In this document: one piece after another, positions 43,432 through 54,270 of the stretch
Layout of the letters: the number at the start of each line of letters is the position of its first letter
Numbering within the stretch: position 1 is the stretch's first letter
Assembly: GCA_903870245.1 (NCBI GenBank)
Contig: CAIQCB010000043.1
Span: 1 to 64,000 of the forward strand
Length of the DNA stretch: 64,000 nt
Direction of reading: 5' to 3'
From: an uncultured Methylocystaceae bacterium
GTDB taxonomy: Bacteria; Pseudomonadota; Alphaproteobacteria; Rhizobiales; Beijerinckiaceae
Notes under the pieces: generated by a model
Told to the model about the DNA's origin: nothing
Seen by the model: the letters and a program-made list of their open reading frames with translations, nothing else
Databases searched by the model: none
Translations under genes and position numbers: made by a program

Positions 43432-44388
43432 ATGAAACGGTGTCTCATTTTATGGGCATTTTGCGCGAGCCTCGCCGCTCCGGCAATGGCGGGGGAGTCC
43501 TGCGCGCCGCCACGCCTGTCCGGCGCAGACGGCGTCGCCCGGATTCACGATTATACGCCGGTGTTTCTGACCTGTTCTGCGGAGAGCGGGGCCCGTCTTG
43601 CGACCCGGCGCATGAGCGTCGATGGCGACGATCTTCTTCTGACCGTCGATCCGCAAAGCCTCGAAACCAGCCTTGACCGCGCCGCCTGCCTGACCTGCGC
43701 CGAAACGACCGACGCCGCGCAGACGACGACGCGATTTATCCATGCGCTTGAGGCTGCGCCCGATCCCACCCGCCCGCCGGCGTTGGTCAACGCCGGTCTG
43801 ATTCATGGCGCGGCGGGCGGCGTTTACGTCACCGGCGACCTTTGTCCGACCGCCAAGCCGCTGGATCGCGCATTTATTGAGGAGATCGCGGCCCATGCGC
43901 CGGGCGCGCCGTTGACGCTGGCGATTTCCGGCTCGTGGCTGGCGCATCACGCGGCCGATTTCACCTGGCTTCAGGAAAAAATCAACAGCGGCGCGATCGC
44001 CGTCACCTGGGCGAATCACTCCTATTCGCATCCCTACATCGTTGGCCTCGAAGACCGTCGTAATTACCTGCTGCGGCCAGGCGTCGATTTTGATCGGGAA
44101 ATTTTCGAGACCGAGAAACTGCTGATCGCCCATGGCGAGACGCCGTCGGTTTTCTTCCGCTTTCCGGGGTTGGTCGCCGATACGGCCTTGTTGACGAAAT
44201 TGCGCGAAAGGCATCTGATTGCTCTCGGGGCCGACGCATGGCTGGCGCTGGGCCCCGCGCCGCGCGACGGCTCGATTGTTCTTGTTCACCCCAATGGCAA
44301 CGAGCCGGGCGGGCTGAAACTATTCTCGAAATATCTCGCCGCCGGGAAATTGCCGCAGCCATTTCGGCCGATCACGGCGGCGCCTTAA
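43432..44388 (+). CDS. Exported polysaccharide deacetylase (NodB-like)
   Basis: 318 aa from the ATG at 43432; the open frame runs further upstream but the signal peptide (MKRCLILWAFCASLAAPAMAG) begins here. The NodB-like domain occupies the C-terminal two-thirds: the metal Asp in VTGDLCPT, the HSxxH motif in NHSYSH, FFRFPG (motif 3) and VLVHPNG near the end. The N-terminal ~100 residues contain several cysteines. It probably deacetylates an envelope or extracellular polysaccharide; the substrate is unknown. Confidence 0.85.
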   Translation: MKRCLILWAFCASLAAPAMAGESCAPPRLSGADGVARIHDYTPVFLTCSAESGARLATRRMSVDGDDLLLTVDPQSLETSLDRAACLTCAETTDAAQTTTRFIHALEAAPDPTRPPALVNAGLIHGAAGGVYVTGDLCPTAKPLDRAFIEEIAAHAPGAPLTLAISGSWLAHHAADFTWLQEKINSGAIAVTWANHSYSHPYIVGLEDRRNYLLRPGVDFDREIFETEKLLIAHGETPSVFFRFPGLVADTALLTKLRERHLIALGADAWLALGPAPRDGSIVLVHPNGNEPGGLKLFSKYLAAGKLPQPFRPITAAP

Positions 44389-44423
44389 GAGTAGCGATAG
44401 CCGCCGCAGCGAAACTCCTTGCA

Positions 44424-44451
44424 TTGACAAGGTTTGCGGCGCCTCTTATCT
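44424..44451 (+). promoter_or_regulatory. Putative sigma-70 promoter of secA
   Basis: TTGACA at 44424-44429 and TTATCT at 44446-44451, spaced 16 bp, give a good sigma-70-type promoter ~165 bp before the secA ATG. The long leader contains a GC-rich palindrome (CCGCC...GGCGG near 44560-44574) that could affect translation, but no SecM-like regulator is encoded. Confidence 0.5.
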
Positions 44452-44615
44452 CTCCGGCGGAAAGACCGCGCCGAGAACGCGCCCGGCTGCCGGGATTCGT
44501 CGCAACCTTATGTTTTTCCATCACATAACGGAATATTCCGATCGCGCGTCCCTGTGACGGCCGCCCCCGGGCGGTTCTGGGCGACCGGTAATTTCATTCG
44601 GGAAGGGTTTGCGGG

Positions 44616-47435
44616 ATGATCGGCGCGCTCGCCAAGAAGATTTTCGGCACGGCCAACGACCGCCGGCTCAAGACCTATGCGCCGAAAGTCAAGGCGATCA
44701 ATGCGCTTGAACCGCAGCTCGAGGCCCTGAGCGACGACGAACTGCGCGCCCGTACGCAGATGTTCCGCGACGAACTCGCCGCAGGCAAAAGCCTCGACGA
44801 TTTGCTCGTCCCCGCCTTCGCCACCGTGCGCGAGGCCGCCAAGCGCACGCTTGGCCAGCGTCACTTTGACGTCCAGTTGATCGGCGGGATGGTGCTGCAT
44901 GAAGGCGCCATCTCCGAGATGCGCACCGGCGAGGGCAAGACTCTCGTGGCGACGCTCGCCGTCTATCTCAACGCTCTTTCCGGCAAGGGCGTGCATGTCG
45001 TGACCGTTAACGACTATCTCGCCCGCCGCGACAGCGAGTGGATGGGCCAGATCTATCGCTTTCTCGGCATGACCGTGGGCGTCGTGGTGCACGATGTTTC
45101 CGACGAGGAGCGCGCCAAGGCCTACGCCTGCGACATCACCTACGGCACAAATAACGAATACGGCTTCGATTATCTTCGCGACAATATGAAATACGAATTC
45201 GCGCAGATGGTACAGCGCGGACATAATTTTGCGATCGTCGACGAAGTTGACTCGATCCTGATCGACGAGGCCAGAACGCCGCTGATCATTTCCGGTCCCG
45301 TAGACGACAAGTCCGATCTTTACAATACGATCGACAGGCTGATGCCGAAACTCGCGCCGGAGGATTTCGAACTCGACGAAAAGCAGCGCACCATTCACCT
45401 GACTGACGCCGGCAATGAGCACATGGAGCAATTGCTGATCGAGGTTGGCGCATTGACAGAAGGCGCGCTCTACGAAGCGCACAATGTGACGCTGGTCCAT
45501 CACGTCAATCAGGCGCTACGGGCGCACAAACTCTTCCACAAGGACAAGGATTATATCGTCCGGAAGGGCGAGGTGGTGATCATCGACGAATTCACCGGCC
45601 GCATGATGCCGGGCCGCCGCTATTCGGAAGGCCTGCATCAGGCGCTGGAGGCGAAGGAGCATGTGCAGGTTCAGCCTGAAAACGTGACGCTGGCCTCGAT
45701 TACCTTCCAGAATTACTTCCGCCTGTATGACAAGCTCGCCGGCATGACAGGAACGGCCTCCACGGAGGCGAACGAATTCGCTGAAATCTACAGGCTCGAC
45801 GTGGTCGAGATTCCGACCAATCGCGTCGTACAGCGCATCGACGACGACGACGAGGTCTATCGTACGTCCAAAGAAAAACTGCACGCCATCGAGCAGGAGA
45901 TTCAAGCGGCGAGCGAGCGGATGCAGCCATTGCTGGTCGGCACCACCTCGATCGAGAAATCCGAGCAACTGGCGGAATTTCTGGTCTCGAAGGGCTACAG
46001 TATGATCGATTTCGCCGATCCGAAGGGATTGTCGAAGCTCTATGCTGCGGCGCGAGAGGGCAAGCCATCGAAAATGTTCGCGGTGCTCAATGCGCGCTTC
46101 CACGAACAGGAGGCCTATATCGTCGCCGAGGCCGGCGTGCCGGGCGCCGTCACCATCGCCACCAACATGGCGGGCCGCGGCACCGACATTCAGCTTGGCG
46201 GCAATCTCGATATGCGCATCGCCCAGGAGTGCGGCAACCTGGAAGGCGACGCACGCGCGACGAAAGAAGCCGAGATCCGCGCCGAGATCGCCGATTTCAA
46301 GGAAAAGGCAATCGCCGCCGGCGGTCTTTACATCATCGGCACAGAGCGTCACGAGAGCCGCCGAATTGACAACCAGTTGCGCGGTCGCTCAGGCCGTCAG
46401 GGCGATCCCGGCCGCTCGAAGTTCTTCCTGTCCCTGCAAGACGATCTGATGCGCATCTTCGGCTCCGAACGCCTCGATACGATGCTCGTCAAGCTCGGCC
46501 TTCAGGAGGGCGAGGCCATCGTTCATCCCTGGATCAACAAGGCGATCGAGAAGGCGCAGCACAAGGTCGAGGCGCGCAATTTCGATATCCGCAAGAACAT
46601 CCTCAAATTCGACAATGTGATGAATGACCAGCGCAAGGTCATTTTCGAGCGTCGGCGCGAGATTATGGGCGAGGAAAGCGTCGAGGAGCAGGTCTCCGAT
46701 ATGCGCGCCGAAGTAATCGAGGCGATGGTCTCTCGTCATATTCCGCCCGACGCCTATGCCGAGGCGTGGGATGTCGAAGGGCTCGAACATGAGGTACGCG
46801 AGAAACTCAATCTCGATTTGCCCGTCGCCGACTGGGCGAAGGAAGAAGGCATCGCCGACGAGGAAATCCGCGAGCGTCTGCTGGAGGCCGCCGATGCGGA
46901 TTACGCCGAACGAGTCGAGCGCAACACAGCGCCAATGTCGCGTTTGATCGAGAAACAGGTGGTTCTGCAGGCGCTTGACACATTATGGCGCGAACACCTT
47001 GTCGCGCTCGATCATTTGCGTCAGGTCATCGGCTGGCGCGGGCTGGCCCAGCGCGATCCGCTCAACGAATATAAATCCGAGGCGCTGGAGCTGTTCCGCA
47101 GCCTGATGACGCATTGGGATGAGGCGGTGATCTCGCAAATGAGCCGCGTCGAGGTGAGTTTCGAGGCGCCGCCGGCGCCGCAGGCCTTGCCGCCGATGGA
47201 GATGCTGCACCCTGATCCGGTCTCGGCGACGGCGCATGCAAGCGCCGAACTGACGGCGCTGGACGATCTCAACGCCCGTCTGGCCGCGACCGATTTCTCC
47301 CCGCAGTCCTTGGCCGTGCCCGAAACGCAGCGCGATCCTGAAAACCCCGAGACCTGGGGCAAAATCGGCCGAAACGAGGCCTGTCCCTGCGGCTCTGGCA
47401 AGAAATATAAGCACTGCCACGGGCAGCTGGTGTAG
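44616..47435 (+). CDS. secA: Preprotein translocase ATPase SecA
   Basis: 939 aa, full length. It drives protein export through SecYEG. Motifs: Walker A RTGEGKTL (GEGKT at 105-109), [20 protein letters not shown], the preprotein-crosslinking domain, the second ATPase domain with [14 protein letters not shown] and [18 protein letters not shown], and the C-terminal zinc-binding [13 protein letters not shown] beginning at residue 923, which binds SecB. It marks the right end of the GC-rich block before the low-GC flagellar segment. Confidence 0.98.
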   Translation: MIGALAKKIFGTANDRRLKTYAPKVKAINALEPQLEALSDDELRARTQMFRDELAAGKSLDDLLVPAFATVREAAKRTLGQRHFDVQLIGGMVLHEGAISEMRTGEGKTLVATLAVYLNALSGKGVHVVTVNDYLARRDSEWMGQIYRFLGMTVGVVVHDVSDEERAKAYACDITYGTNNEYGFDYLRDNMKYEFAQMVQRGHNFAIVDEVDSILIDEARTPLIISGPVDDKSDLYNTIDRLMPKLAPEDFELDEKQRTIHLTDAGNEHMEQLLIEVGALTEGALYEAHNVTLVHHVNQALRAHKLFHKDKDYIVRKGEVVIIDEFTGRMMPGRRYSEGLHQALEAKEHVQVQPENVTLASITFQNYFRLYDKLAGMTGTASTEANEFAEIYRLDVVEIPTNRVVQRIDDDDEVYRTSKEKLHAIEQEIQAASERMQPLLVGTTSIEKSEQLAEFLVSKGYSMIDFADPKGLSKLYAAAREGKPSKMFAVLNARFHEQEAYIVAEAGVPGAVTIATNMAGRGTDIQLGGNLDMRIAQECGNLEGDARATKEAEIRAEIADFKEKAIAAGGLYIIGTERHESRRIDNQLRGRSGRQGDPGRSKFFLSLQDDLMRIFGSERLDTMLVKLGLQEGEAIVHPWINKAIEKAQHKVEARNFDIRKNILKFDNVMNDQRKVIFERRREIMGEESVEEQVSDMRAEVIEAMVSRHIPPDAYAEAWDVEGLEHEVREKLNLDLPVADWAKEEGIADEEIRERLLEAADADYAERVERNTAPMSRLIEKQVVLQALDTLWREHLVALDHLRQVIGWRGLAQRDPLNEYKSEALELFRSLMTHWDEAVISQMSRVEVSFEAPPAPQALPPMEMLHPDPVSATAHASAELTALDDLNARLAATDFSPQSLAVPETQRDPENPETWGKIGRNEACPCGSGKKYKHCHGQLV

Positions 47436-47631
47436 TGCTTTTCCTGCTCTGATGGAAACGAGACCAAGGCTCTGGTCCTGCTGAATTTATCACGCTTACT
47501 TTGCGCCCAACCTGTCACAAGATTGGCGTAAACAGCTCCGGACACGAACTCGCGCACCAGCAGTTGACGAGACCTGCCCGGCCGCGCCCTGTCGGACGAC
47601 ACGAGGCGCCCAGACTTTGCTTGGCCAAGGC

Positions 47632-48087
47632 TCAAAATTGAGCGATCAACCCCTTCGTTGTCTGGACCATCCATCGGCCGTCTCTCCACTGGATGACCAG
47701 CACCCTGCCGCAGCCGGGCAGAAAAGAGCCGGGGGAGACGCGCAGGATGCGTCCGTGCGAAGTGCGAATCGTCGCAACGGCGGATGTCGCGTCGATCAGA
47801 TCGAAATCCAACAACAGAGCGTTCGATCGCACGGCAGTCAGACTTCCGATAGGCGTAAAATCTATCCCCTTCGCAATGGAAGAGCGGCGCGCATCGAGTG
47901 GCGGCTTTTTGGGTTTTGCATAAATTGATAAAAATTCACGGCCATTGATGACCGGCTCTGGCGAGGACGCCAGGGTCATGCGAATGGCAAGATATAGGCT
48001 GCCGCCAGCTAGACCGATACCAGCCAGCCTCAGAAGAAAATCAATGAATTTGGTCGGGGCAAGCAAATCGCACTCACAGCGTTGCAA
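47632..48087 (-). CDS. Membrane-anchored protein of unknown function
   Basis: About 151 aa from a TTG; TTG at 48066 is another possible start. A hydrophobic helix (residues ~15-36) is followed by a soluble domain whose second half contains PIGSLTAVRSNALLLDFDLIDA and RILRVSPGSFLPGCGRVLVIQW, alternating like a small beta domain. No family is recognised. It converges with secA and lies at the edge of the low-GC flagellar segment; a flagellar role cannot be shown. Confidence 0.5.
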   Translation of the reverse strand: MQRCECDLLAPTKFIDFLLRLAGIGLAGGSLYLAIRMTLASSPEPVINGREFLSIYAKPKKPPLDARRSSIAKGIDFTPIGSLTAVRSNALLLDFDLIDATSAVATIRTSHGRILRVSPGSFLPGCGRVLVIQWRDGRWMVQTTKGLIAQF

Positions 48088-48229
48088 ATTGTGATTGGCC
48101 GCAGATAGCCGCCAGAGCCTGTTTCATACTTGCGGAATATATAGATTGGGGCGAACGCTCAGATCTTGCGGCAGCTTCGAGAAAGCATAACCGCCTAATG
48201 ATGGAGAGATACGAAACACGGAGAGCGCC

Positions 48230-48493
48230 ATGACTCATATGAATAGATTGGAAGAAATGCGTCACCAGATGATCGAAGAATTAACCCAAATCCCCCAATA
48301 CCGCGCCCTAAAATTGATGGAGCGGTTCATCGGCGAACTGAACTCGATTTACGAAGAACCTGCAACAACAGAAGTAGAGGTATTAACTAACACGGAAACA
48401 AAAATTGCGCAGGCGATCGAAAAGCATATCCGATCAGAGTCCCCTTTGATTGTAAAAAACGCCTCAAGCTCTGGCGTTCAGAGAGTCGCCTGA
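48230..48493 (+). CDS. Small conserved-looking protein, function unknown
   Basis: 87 aa with a good ribosome site (GGAGAG about 5-8 bases before the ATG). The N-terminal half is a helix of the type RHQMIEELTQIPQYRALKLMERFIGEL, which recurs in short Rhizobiales hypothetical proteins; the rest is polar. No catalytic motif. It is convergent with the flagellar cluster and in AT-rich DNA. Confidence 0.6.
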   Translation: MTHMNRLEEMRHQMIEELTQIPQYRALKLMERFIGELNSIYEEPATTEVEVLTNTETKIAQAIEKHIRSESPLIVKNASSSGVQRVA

Positions 48494-48535
48494 TCGCAGT
48501 GCAGATAACGCCGCTGGGGGCGATCCAGAAAACGA

Positions 48536-48991
48536 CTAATTAAATGCTTGCTCGCGCGGCACATAATGGAAGCCGCGAACATGAACATCCTGTATCGCCT
48601 CTCGATTGAGACGTGTGTTGACGCGTAATTTGATATCGGCTGTCAATCGATTGAGATCGGTTTTTTGAATGGCTTGAAAATCTAAGCCATTATCCGCGTA
48701 AATAAGACGATAGGCCTCATCAAGAACATAGCTATCGATCTCAGGATTTTCCTGGTGCGGATTGATTTCAGCGGCAATTATTGAAAATTCGGCGGAGACA
48801 TATCCCCTGATATGACCATCCCGTATCATGGGCACGGTAATTGTTTTGAGTTCCCGGGCTTTGGACTGTTGTACTGGCGTCGCGGCCGCTGAAGGGGTGG
48901 GTCGCGTACGATAATAAAATCCACCGTAGGTTGAAGCAAGAGCAGTAAGGCATGTCATCACGCCAATAATGAGGAGTGGCGCCATCGTCAT
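48536..48991 (-). CDS. FliL-like single-helix protein at the end of the flagellar operon
   Basis: 151 aa. An N-terminal membrane helix (residues 4-22) and a C-terminal domain ending LTADIKLRVNTRLNREAIQDVHVRGF, resembling the FliL pattern of a short periplasmic domain that ends with I-x-D-V-x-F-x-x-F. It overlaps the FlgN-like gene by 4 bp and so belongs to the flagellar operon. FliL helps stator function; the assignment is by pattern only. Confidence 0.5.
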   Translation of the reverse strand: MTMAPLLIIGVMTCLTALASTYGGFYYRTRPTPSAAATPVQQSKARELKTITVPMIRDGHIRGYVSAEFSIIAAEINPHQENPEIDSYVLDEAYRLIYADNGLDFQAIQKTDLNRLTADIKLRVNTRLNREAIQDVHVRGFHYVPREQAFN

Positions 48992-49386
48992 GGCTCAGTC
49001 ATACGAGCAGTAACCGGTCGCGCATATGTGCCATCGGAGTCTTCTCTGCGTAAGAAATCCAGAATCATTCGGTTGAGGTCTTCCACTGCCCGAAGATATA
49101 TTCCGAGCGCTTCGAAATTACGCTCGGCCTTACGACGACATGAAGCGAGTCGATTGTCGAGTTCATTGGAATATGCTGGAGCGACACCGGGAGAGAGGTG
49201 GGCGAATTCCGCAAGCAAATGCGTTTTACGTATATTTACACGTTCGAGTTCATTGAGAGCTCCTTGATCGATAAAACGTATTTCCTCATCAAGAAGTTCT
49301 TCGATACGATGAACACAACTTAATATAGTATCTGAAATATATGAAGAATTCTCACTAGGGGACGCAACAGTGTGCAAAATGTTCAT
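48988..49386 (-). CDS. FlgN-like flagellar export chaperone (putative)
   Basis: 132 aa from the ATG at 49386 with AAGGA upstream; a longer frame to 49446 adds a non-family head. The protein is a helical coiled-coil with the FlgN-like layout RIEELLDEEIRFIDQGALNELERVNIRKTHLLAEF near the N-terminus. FlgN keeps the hook-associated proteins FlgK and FlgL soluble before export; both are encoded upstream in this cluster. Sequence similarity is weak, so this is partly a context call. Confidence 0.5.
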   Translation of the reverse strand: MNILHTVASPSENSSYISDTILSCVHRIEELLDEEIRFIDQGALNELERVNIRKTHLLAEFAHLSPGVAPAYSNELDNRLASCRRKAERNFEALGIYLRAVEDLNRMILDFLRREDSDGTYARPVTARMTEP

Positions 49387-49420
49387 GACAGGTGGTTCCT
49401 TGGCTGGAGAAGGGTAGAAA

Positions 49421-49921
49421 TCATGATTTATCCCTGCTAGAAACAAAATCGATCCTGTTTATAAATGACTCTCCATCGTTATTATCGACGCCATGACGCG
49501 CCAGCCTCTCGATTCCTAGAGAATCATTTTTTGATAGTTGCTCACCAAGCTGTTCGGCCATTAATGAACGCCATATGCCGCTGGCCTGATCATGACCGTA
49601 GGCGCAAAAGCCAGCTTTAGGCAGCAGAATTTCAAGCCATGTCTGAAGGATAAAAGCCTCAAATTTCCTGAAGGCGGTGACATGGGCGTCTTGACGTTCA
49701 GGAGATGCGCTTGTCGGCATCGACTGGTTTGATTTCGAGACTTGAAAATTTGTAGGATTGCTTCTGGCAACAGGTGGCATTAACGAAGCGCCCGAGATCG
49801 ATGCAGGTACGCCGGAGGGTAAGGAAAGTCGTTCGAGGCGCGTGATGGCCCCAGCCTTCCTGACAGGATCCGCAGCACGCCCGACATCAAGAACCAGATC
49901 ATTCGCGGGAAAAATGGACAT
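49421..49921 (-). CDS. Rod-binding FlgJ/CheL-like flagellar protein
   Basis: 166 aa. The C-terminal ~70 residues match the FlgJ N-terminal/CheL rod-binding domain: FRKFEAFILQTWLEILLPK, then SGIWRSLMAEQLGEQL. The first ~75 residues are a variable linker. In Rhizobiales this short protein replaces the rod-capping half of FlgJ. It sits between the FliJ-like and FlgN-like genes. Confidence 0.82.
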   Translation of the reverse strand: MSIFPANDLVLDVGRAADPVRKAGAITRLERLSLPSGVPASISGASLMPPVARSNPTNFQVSKSNQSMPTSASPERQDAHVTAFRKFEAFILQTWLEILLPKAGFCAYGHDQASGIWRSLMAEQLGEQLSKNDSLGIERLARHGVDNNDGESFINRIDFVSSRDKS

Positions 49922-49986
49922 GTAAAGGTGCTACAAGATTATCCTTGCGGCGAACTTGCGTAGAAGCTCCCTCACTTACTTAATAT

Positions 49987-50289
49987 TTATTTTTCTATTC
50001 TGGAGAGCAGTTTTTCGATGCGTTTGAGTTGAAGCCCAGAAATTCTTGCTTTGGATGAAGCGAGCGATATATTTTCAGTCAAAAGGATGCGTTGATAACG
50101 CAAAATTTCAAACCTGGATAAAATAAATTGATAAGGCATATTTGAGGAATAATGATCAATGAGCTTTGATTCCACCCTATCGAGATCCTTTAGTCTATTT
50201 TCGAGCACTAAAACTTGACCTAGCCGAAACCGCCATAAATGATCAATGGCTTTATGAATACGCGACAGCCTAGTAATACGATTAGTCAT
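49987..50289 (-). CDS. FliJ-like coiled-coil flagellar protein (putative)
   Basis: 100 aa, entirely helical and charged (heptad pattern in FRLGQVLVLENRLKDLDRVESKL and the C-terminal third). It lies directly behind fliR (stop/start adjacent), where Rhizobiales clusters often carry a poorly conserved FliJ-like export protein. FliJ stimulates the export ATPase and binds FlhA. The match is by size, fold and position, not by motif. Confidence 0.45.
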   Translation of the reverse strand: MTNRITRLSRIHKAIDHLWRFRLGQVLVLENRLKDLDRVESKLIDHYSSNMPYQFILSRFEILRYQRILLTENISLASSKARISGLQLKRIEKLLSRIEK

Positions 50290-51039
50290 TCAGGACTTTA
50301 CAATGAGCTGGCGAAGAGAAAGAATAAGGGATGACAGGAATTCATTTGATGAATTTTTGAAGAAAGTCAGTCCTAGAAAGACAACAATTGGTCCAGATAT
50401 AAAATAAATTGGAAAATTGGGGGAAAGCCTCGAGAAGAAAGCGAAAGAAAAATTAATTATGATCGCATATATCAGAAATGGGCTCGACAATCTCAAAACC
50501 ACCAAATATGATTGAGATATTGCGCGAACAATGTCATTGAGAGCTGATGACAAATGTATATTTCCACCAAAAGAAACCATGCTATACGAGTGAACAATTC
50601 CTTGAATGAGGACATGATGAAGATCCGTGATAAATAACAACTGAATGGATGCAAGAATGACAAAGGTGGAGAGCGCCGGCGACGCATCATGCTCTAATAA
50701 TTCTGAGGTAAATATATTTGAAAGTCCGATTGTATAACAAAACAATGTGATTAAACTCTCAATAGCAAATATAAACACCCGACTTATAAATCCCAAAATA
50801 AGTCCTGCAAAAACTTCATGGACAATCAATGCGGCCAGGATAATCTGGCTATATGCTCCTAAGGGCACAGAGGAATTATCCTCCAGGGTAAAGCCAATAA
50901 TCAATGAAAGAGAAATTGATAAGTAAAGACGAGAATGTCGAGGAACTCTTTCACTGGAAAAACCAGGCGCCATGAGGAAAAAAATACCTACGCGACAGAA
51001 GACCAAGAAATAGGCTATTACCGCACTATGCAAAGTCAT
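50290..51039 (-). CDS. fliR: Flagellar export apparatus protein FliR
   Basis: 249 aa with six to seven hydrophobic helices, as in FliR/SpaR-family proteins. The N-terminus ([17 protein letters not shown]) is the usual opening FxRxxxFLxxAP. FliR forms the export gate with FliP and FliQ in the inner membrane. It overlaps flhA by 4 bp. Composition is strongly AT-rich. Confidence 0.93.
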   Translation of the reverse strand: MTLHSAVIAYFLVFCRVGIFFLMAPGFSSERVPRHSRLYLSISLSLIIGFTLEDNSSVPLGAYSQIILAALIVHEVFAGLILGFISRVFIFAIESLITLFCYTIGLSNIFTSELLEHDASPALSTFVILASIQLLFITDLHHVLIQGIVHSYSMVSFGGNIHLSSALNDIVRAISQSYLVVLRLSSPFLIYAIIINFSFAFFSRLSPNFPIYFISGPIVVFLGLTFFKNSSNEFLSSLILSLRQLIVKS

Positions 51040-53123
51040 GAGATAGAGCCAATATAATTAATTTTAACTCCAGTGCTAATCTCGATATGCGATAATACAG
51101 CCTGGCCCGGATGTATACGACCAATAATTAAACGAACGTATGAACGCGCATCCGGGGATGTAAGAATTATAAAAGCTTCGCCGCGATCCATATGGCGACG
51201 TATCACAAATGAACTCTCGTTTGAAAATAATTCAATCATACCTGGCTCTGCGTCAAATCCTACTATATCTCCTTTGATATCCCTTTTAATGGATTCATGA
51301 AAAAATTGATCCCATCTGGAACCCAACCGAAGAATATGTAGTGACCCGTCAACAGATAGATCACTGCAAATCTGAGAGGCGAGCCGTATTCGAACATGTT
51401 CAACAATTGATTCAGGCTTTCTTGCAAAAGGCGCAATTTCAGCGATTGATTCTATAATAATCTCAAGATTACGTATAGATACCCTCTCCGACAGTAAATG
51501 CTTTAAAACAGTATGTAGTGTGGAGTAGGAAAGGTGACTTGGTATGATTTCATCGATCAATCGTCGATATTCAGGATCGAGTCTATCAATCAAACCTTTC
51601 ATGCCCTTGTAGGTAAGCAGAACAGATAGATGATTGCGTAATGTTTCGGAGAGATGTGTCAGGAGTATTGTGATTGGATCAACCGGGATATATCCAGCCA
51701 TACGAGCTTCTTCAACAATTGACTCCGATATCCATAAGGATTTCATTCCAAAAGCAGGATCTATGGAGTCTTCGCCGATAATATCTGGTTTTTCGGCTGA
51801 ACCATAAATAATGAGTTGACGACGGAGCTGTATTTCGTATCCAGAAACATAGGCTCCCTGAAGATAAATATGATATGATCTTGGAGGTATATCGATACTA
51901 TCGGTAAGTCGAATATCAGGGAATATAAATCCGTATTGGACTGCGAAGTTCCTCCTCATTTTATGAACACGATCAATTAATTCGGATCGATTCGATGACA
52001 TGCCAGCCCATAGTTGTTTTCCAAGAATAATTTCAACAAGAGATGTTCGCAGGAGATGATCCGGTGAATCTTGAATTTCCTGATGAATTCTTTGATCAAT
52101 GAGTTTTTGCTTTTCAAGATTTGAATTTTCAATTTTGCGAGCCTGTAAAGGTATAAGATAGGCGATAAGGCCCATGCTTGCCCCCAGTGAAAAAAAGGGC
52201 GCAAAAGGCAACCCGGGCATTAGTCCCAGAATTACGAGCAACCCAGAGGAAACAGATAATGCTCTGGGATACATTCCAAATTGGCGCAGTATATTTTGTT
52301 CAGCAGAACCTCGCATTCCCCCTTTTGATACAAGCATGCCAGCCGATAGCGATACAATCAAAGCTGGAATTTGTGAGACCAGACCATCGCCAACCGACAA
52401 TTTTGTATACACATCAGCAGCGACTTCTAATGACATATTATGTCGTGTTACACCTATTATAATCCCTCCGAATATATTGACGGCCAGAATTATTAATCCA
52501 GCAATCGCGTCCCCGCGAACAAATTTGGATGCTCCATCCATAGAACCGAAAAATGCGCTTTCTTCTTCCAGCTCTCGACGCCTAAATTGGGCCTGACCTT
52601 CGTCAATAAGACCAGCTGACAAATCAGCATCTATAGCCATTTGTTTCCCAGGTATAGCGTCCAAGGTGAATCTGGCCCCAACCTCGGCAATTCGGGTGGC
52701 TCCTTTGGTAATTACAAGGAAATTAACAGTTATAATAATTGCAAAAACAGTGAGACCAATTACAAAATCACCACTCATAATCATCCTGGAAAATCCAGCT
52801 ATAATATAACCTGCCGCTGCCTCTCCCTCAGATCCTTGAGATAGTATAAGACGTGTAGTAGCAATGTTAAGAGCAAGTCTTAAAATCGTAGCAAATAGTA
52901 GAACAGTCGGAAAAGATGAAAATTCCAACGGTTTCTGTATCCATAATCCGACCATTAGTACAACAACAGAAATGGCTATGGAAAAAGCAATGCCTATATC
53001 GAGCATGAATGGAGGAATAGGCAGAAAGAAAACACATAGTATAAATACGATTAATAACGCTAATCCGATATCTTTTGAATGATAATGTGATTGATTGCTT
53101 GGCTGCGCATTGGAAGAATACAT
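51036..53123 (-). CDS. flhA: Flagellar export protein FlhA
   Basis: 695 aa, full length for FlhA. The N-terminal membrane domain has eight helices, and the FHIPEP region [18 protein letters not shown] is intact. The C-terminal half is the cytoplasmic nonameric ring. FlhA converts proton motive force into export of rod, hook and filament proteins. In these genes ATA and AGA codons are frequent, unlike those of secA. Confidence 0.96.
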   Translation of the reverse strand: MYSSNAQPSNQSHYHSKDIGLALLIVFILCVFFLPIPPFMLDIGIAFSIAISVVVLMVGLWIQKPLEFSSFPTVLLFATILRLALNIATTRLILSQGSEGEAAAGYIIAGFSRMIMSGDFVIGLTVFAIIITVNFLVITKGATRIAEVGARFTLDAIPGKQMAIDADLSAGLIDEGQAQFRRRELEEESAFFGSMDGASKFVRGDAIAGLIILAVNIFGGIIIGVTRHNMSLEVAADVYTKLSVGDGLVSQIPALIVSLSAGMLVSKGGMRGSAEQNILRQFGMYPRALSVSSGLLVILGLMPGLPFAPFFSLGASMGLIAYLIPLQARKIENSNLEKQKLIDQRIHQEIQDSPDHLLRTSLVEIILGKQLWAGMSSNRSELIDRVHKMRRNFAVQYGFIFPDIRLTDSIDIPPRSYHIYLQGAYVSGYEIQLRRQLIIYGSAEKPDIIGEDSIDPAFGMKSLWISESIVEEARMAGYIPVDPITILLTHLSETLRNHLSVLLTYKGMKGLIDRLDPEYRRLIDEIIPSHLSYSTLHTVLKHLLSERVSIRNLEIIIESIAEIAPFARKPESIVEHVRIRLASQICSDLSVDGSLHILRLGSRWDQFFHESIKRDIKGDIVGFDAEPGMIELFSNESSFVIRRHMDRGEAFIILTSPDARSYVRLIIGRIHPGQAVLSHIEISTGVKINYIGSIS

Positions 53124-53165
53124 AGTTCGCTAACTAGGCTCCATTAAATTTCCAATTGAATGAAA

Positions 53166-53432
53166 TCAGAAACCGGTAGCAATGCGAGAGTAGACGTAAT
53201 TTGATAGTGAATTGATTATAGAACCAATAAAGGTTGAAGATAGTATTAAGGCCACCAGCATTGCTATCATTTTTGGGACAAATGTAATCGTCATTTCCTG
53301 AACCTGTGTAAGAGCCTGAATGAGCGCTACAATAACGCCGGCGAACATGGCTGCCAAAACCATTGGAGCCGAAACAATCACAACAACGGCAATTACACGA
53401 TGAACGATGTCTAATGCATCCGCCTCATTCAT
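53166..53432 (-). CDS. fliQ: Flagellar export protein FliQ
   Basis: 88 aa with two membrane helices. MNEADALDIVHRVIAVVVIVSAPMVLAAMFAG and ALTQVQEMTITFVPKMIA are the standard FliQ strings. Part of the FliPQR gate. In Rhizobiales fliQ is encoded apart from fliP, as here. Confidence 0.95.
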   Translation of the reverse strand: MNEADALDIVHRVIAVVVIVSAPMVLAAMFAGVIVALIQALTQVQEMTITFVPKMIAMLVALILSSTFIGSIINSLSNYVYSRIATGF

Positions 53433-53550
53433 CGGTAAATAGAGTAGTATACGCTGAGGGAATTACCATATGCATTCCAGACTTAGTAATTTGATTTCAG
53501 GATAAACAGAACTATGATACACTTTTATCCTCACCCAACAGTTTCACATG

Positions 53551-53844
53551 TCAATAGGGTAACTGATTCCCGGCAAGTGAAGTAGATTGGTTTTTGGATG
53601 AAATATCGACCAGTTTGGAAAGGAGAATATTTGTTTTAATCGCCTGCTCTACCGTCGAAAAGGTTGCCAACTGCGTGACGATCTGCGTCGGTTCAAGGGG
53701 CTTTAACGGATCCTGATTCTTTAATTCCGTCGTTAAAAGCTTAATAAAATTATTATAATTAGAATTCTCCTTTGCATATTCATTCCCTTGGGGACTTATA
53801 GTAGCATTTCCACTCATCATTGTTGATTGAGTTGATAATATCAT
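53551..53844 (-). CDS. flgD: Short FlgD hook-capping protein
   Basis: 97 aa, shorter than Rhizobiales FlgD (typically about 130-140) and less than half the E. coli protein. The hook-capping core is present: FIKLLTTELKNQDPLKPLEPTQIVTQLATFSTVEQA. The C-terminal domains are absent: the protein ends soon after the core. It caps the growing hook during FlgE assembly. Not obviously a frameshift: no matching extension appears after the stop. Confidence 0.88.
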   Translation of the reverse strand: MILSTQSTMMSGNATISPQGNEYAKENSNYNNFIKLLTTELKNQDPLKPLEPTQIVTQLATFSTVEQAIKTNILLSKLVDISSKNQSTSLAGNQLPY

Positions 53845-53856
53845 TTTGACTTCTCC

Positions 53857-54267
53857 TTATTTACAGCCAATGCCGAGTAGTTCATCCCATTTTTTGGCGC
53901 GGTCCGATTGATCCTGAAAGATATTTCGCAGGATTTTTAATGCATCATAATACCGACTAGATGTAATATTATTACGAACATCTATCAAATATTTGATGAG
54001 ATCTTTATCCTCAGAGATGACTATAAAGTTACTAATTAAACCTAAGCACACAAGCACCGCGCCATCACTTTTCGTCGGCGCCATCAGGATAGTTTGTATC
54101 GCAAGATACAGTTGTTTAAGTGGTGAAATTGCCTGCTCTGGATGGATAATGTGGTTTTCTAGCAAAAATGTTGCATCATTCATCAATTCAATACTTACCT
54201 TGCGATCGACCCGTAGAACAGCTCCATTGATATAAACTCGCTCACCGCGTCTAAGCGATAGGTGCAT
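53857..54267 (-). CDS. flbT: Flagellar biosynthesis repressor FlbT
   Basis: 136 aa. Begins MHLSLRRGERVYINGAVLRVDRKVSIELMN, the FlbT signature. FlbT is a post-transcriptional regulator of flagellin mRNA, usually repressing (Caulobacter) or activating (Brucella). Its partner flaF is 3 bp upstream. No flagellin gene lies in this window. Confidence 0.95.
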   Translation of the reverse strand: MHLSLRRGERVYINGAVLRVDRKVSIELMNDATFLLENHIIHPEQAISPLKQLYLAIQTILMAPTKSDGAVLVCLGLISNFIVISEDKDLIKYLIDVRNNITSSRYYDALKILRNIFQDQSDRAKKWDELLGIGCK

Positions 54268-54270
54268 GAT

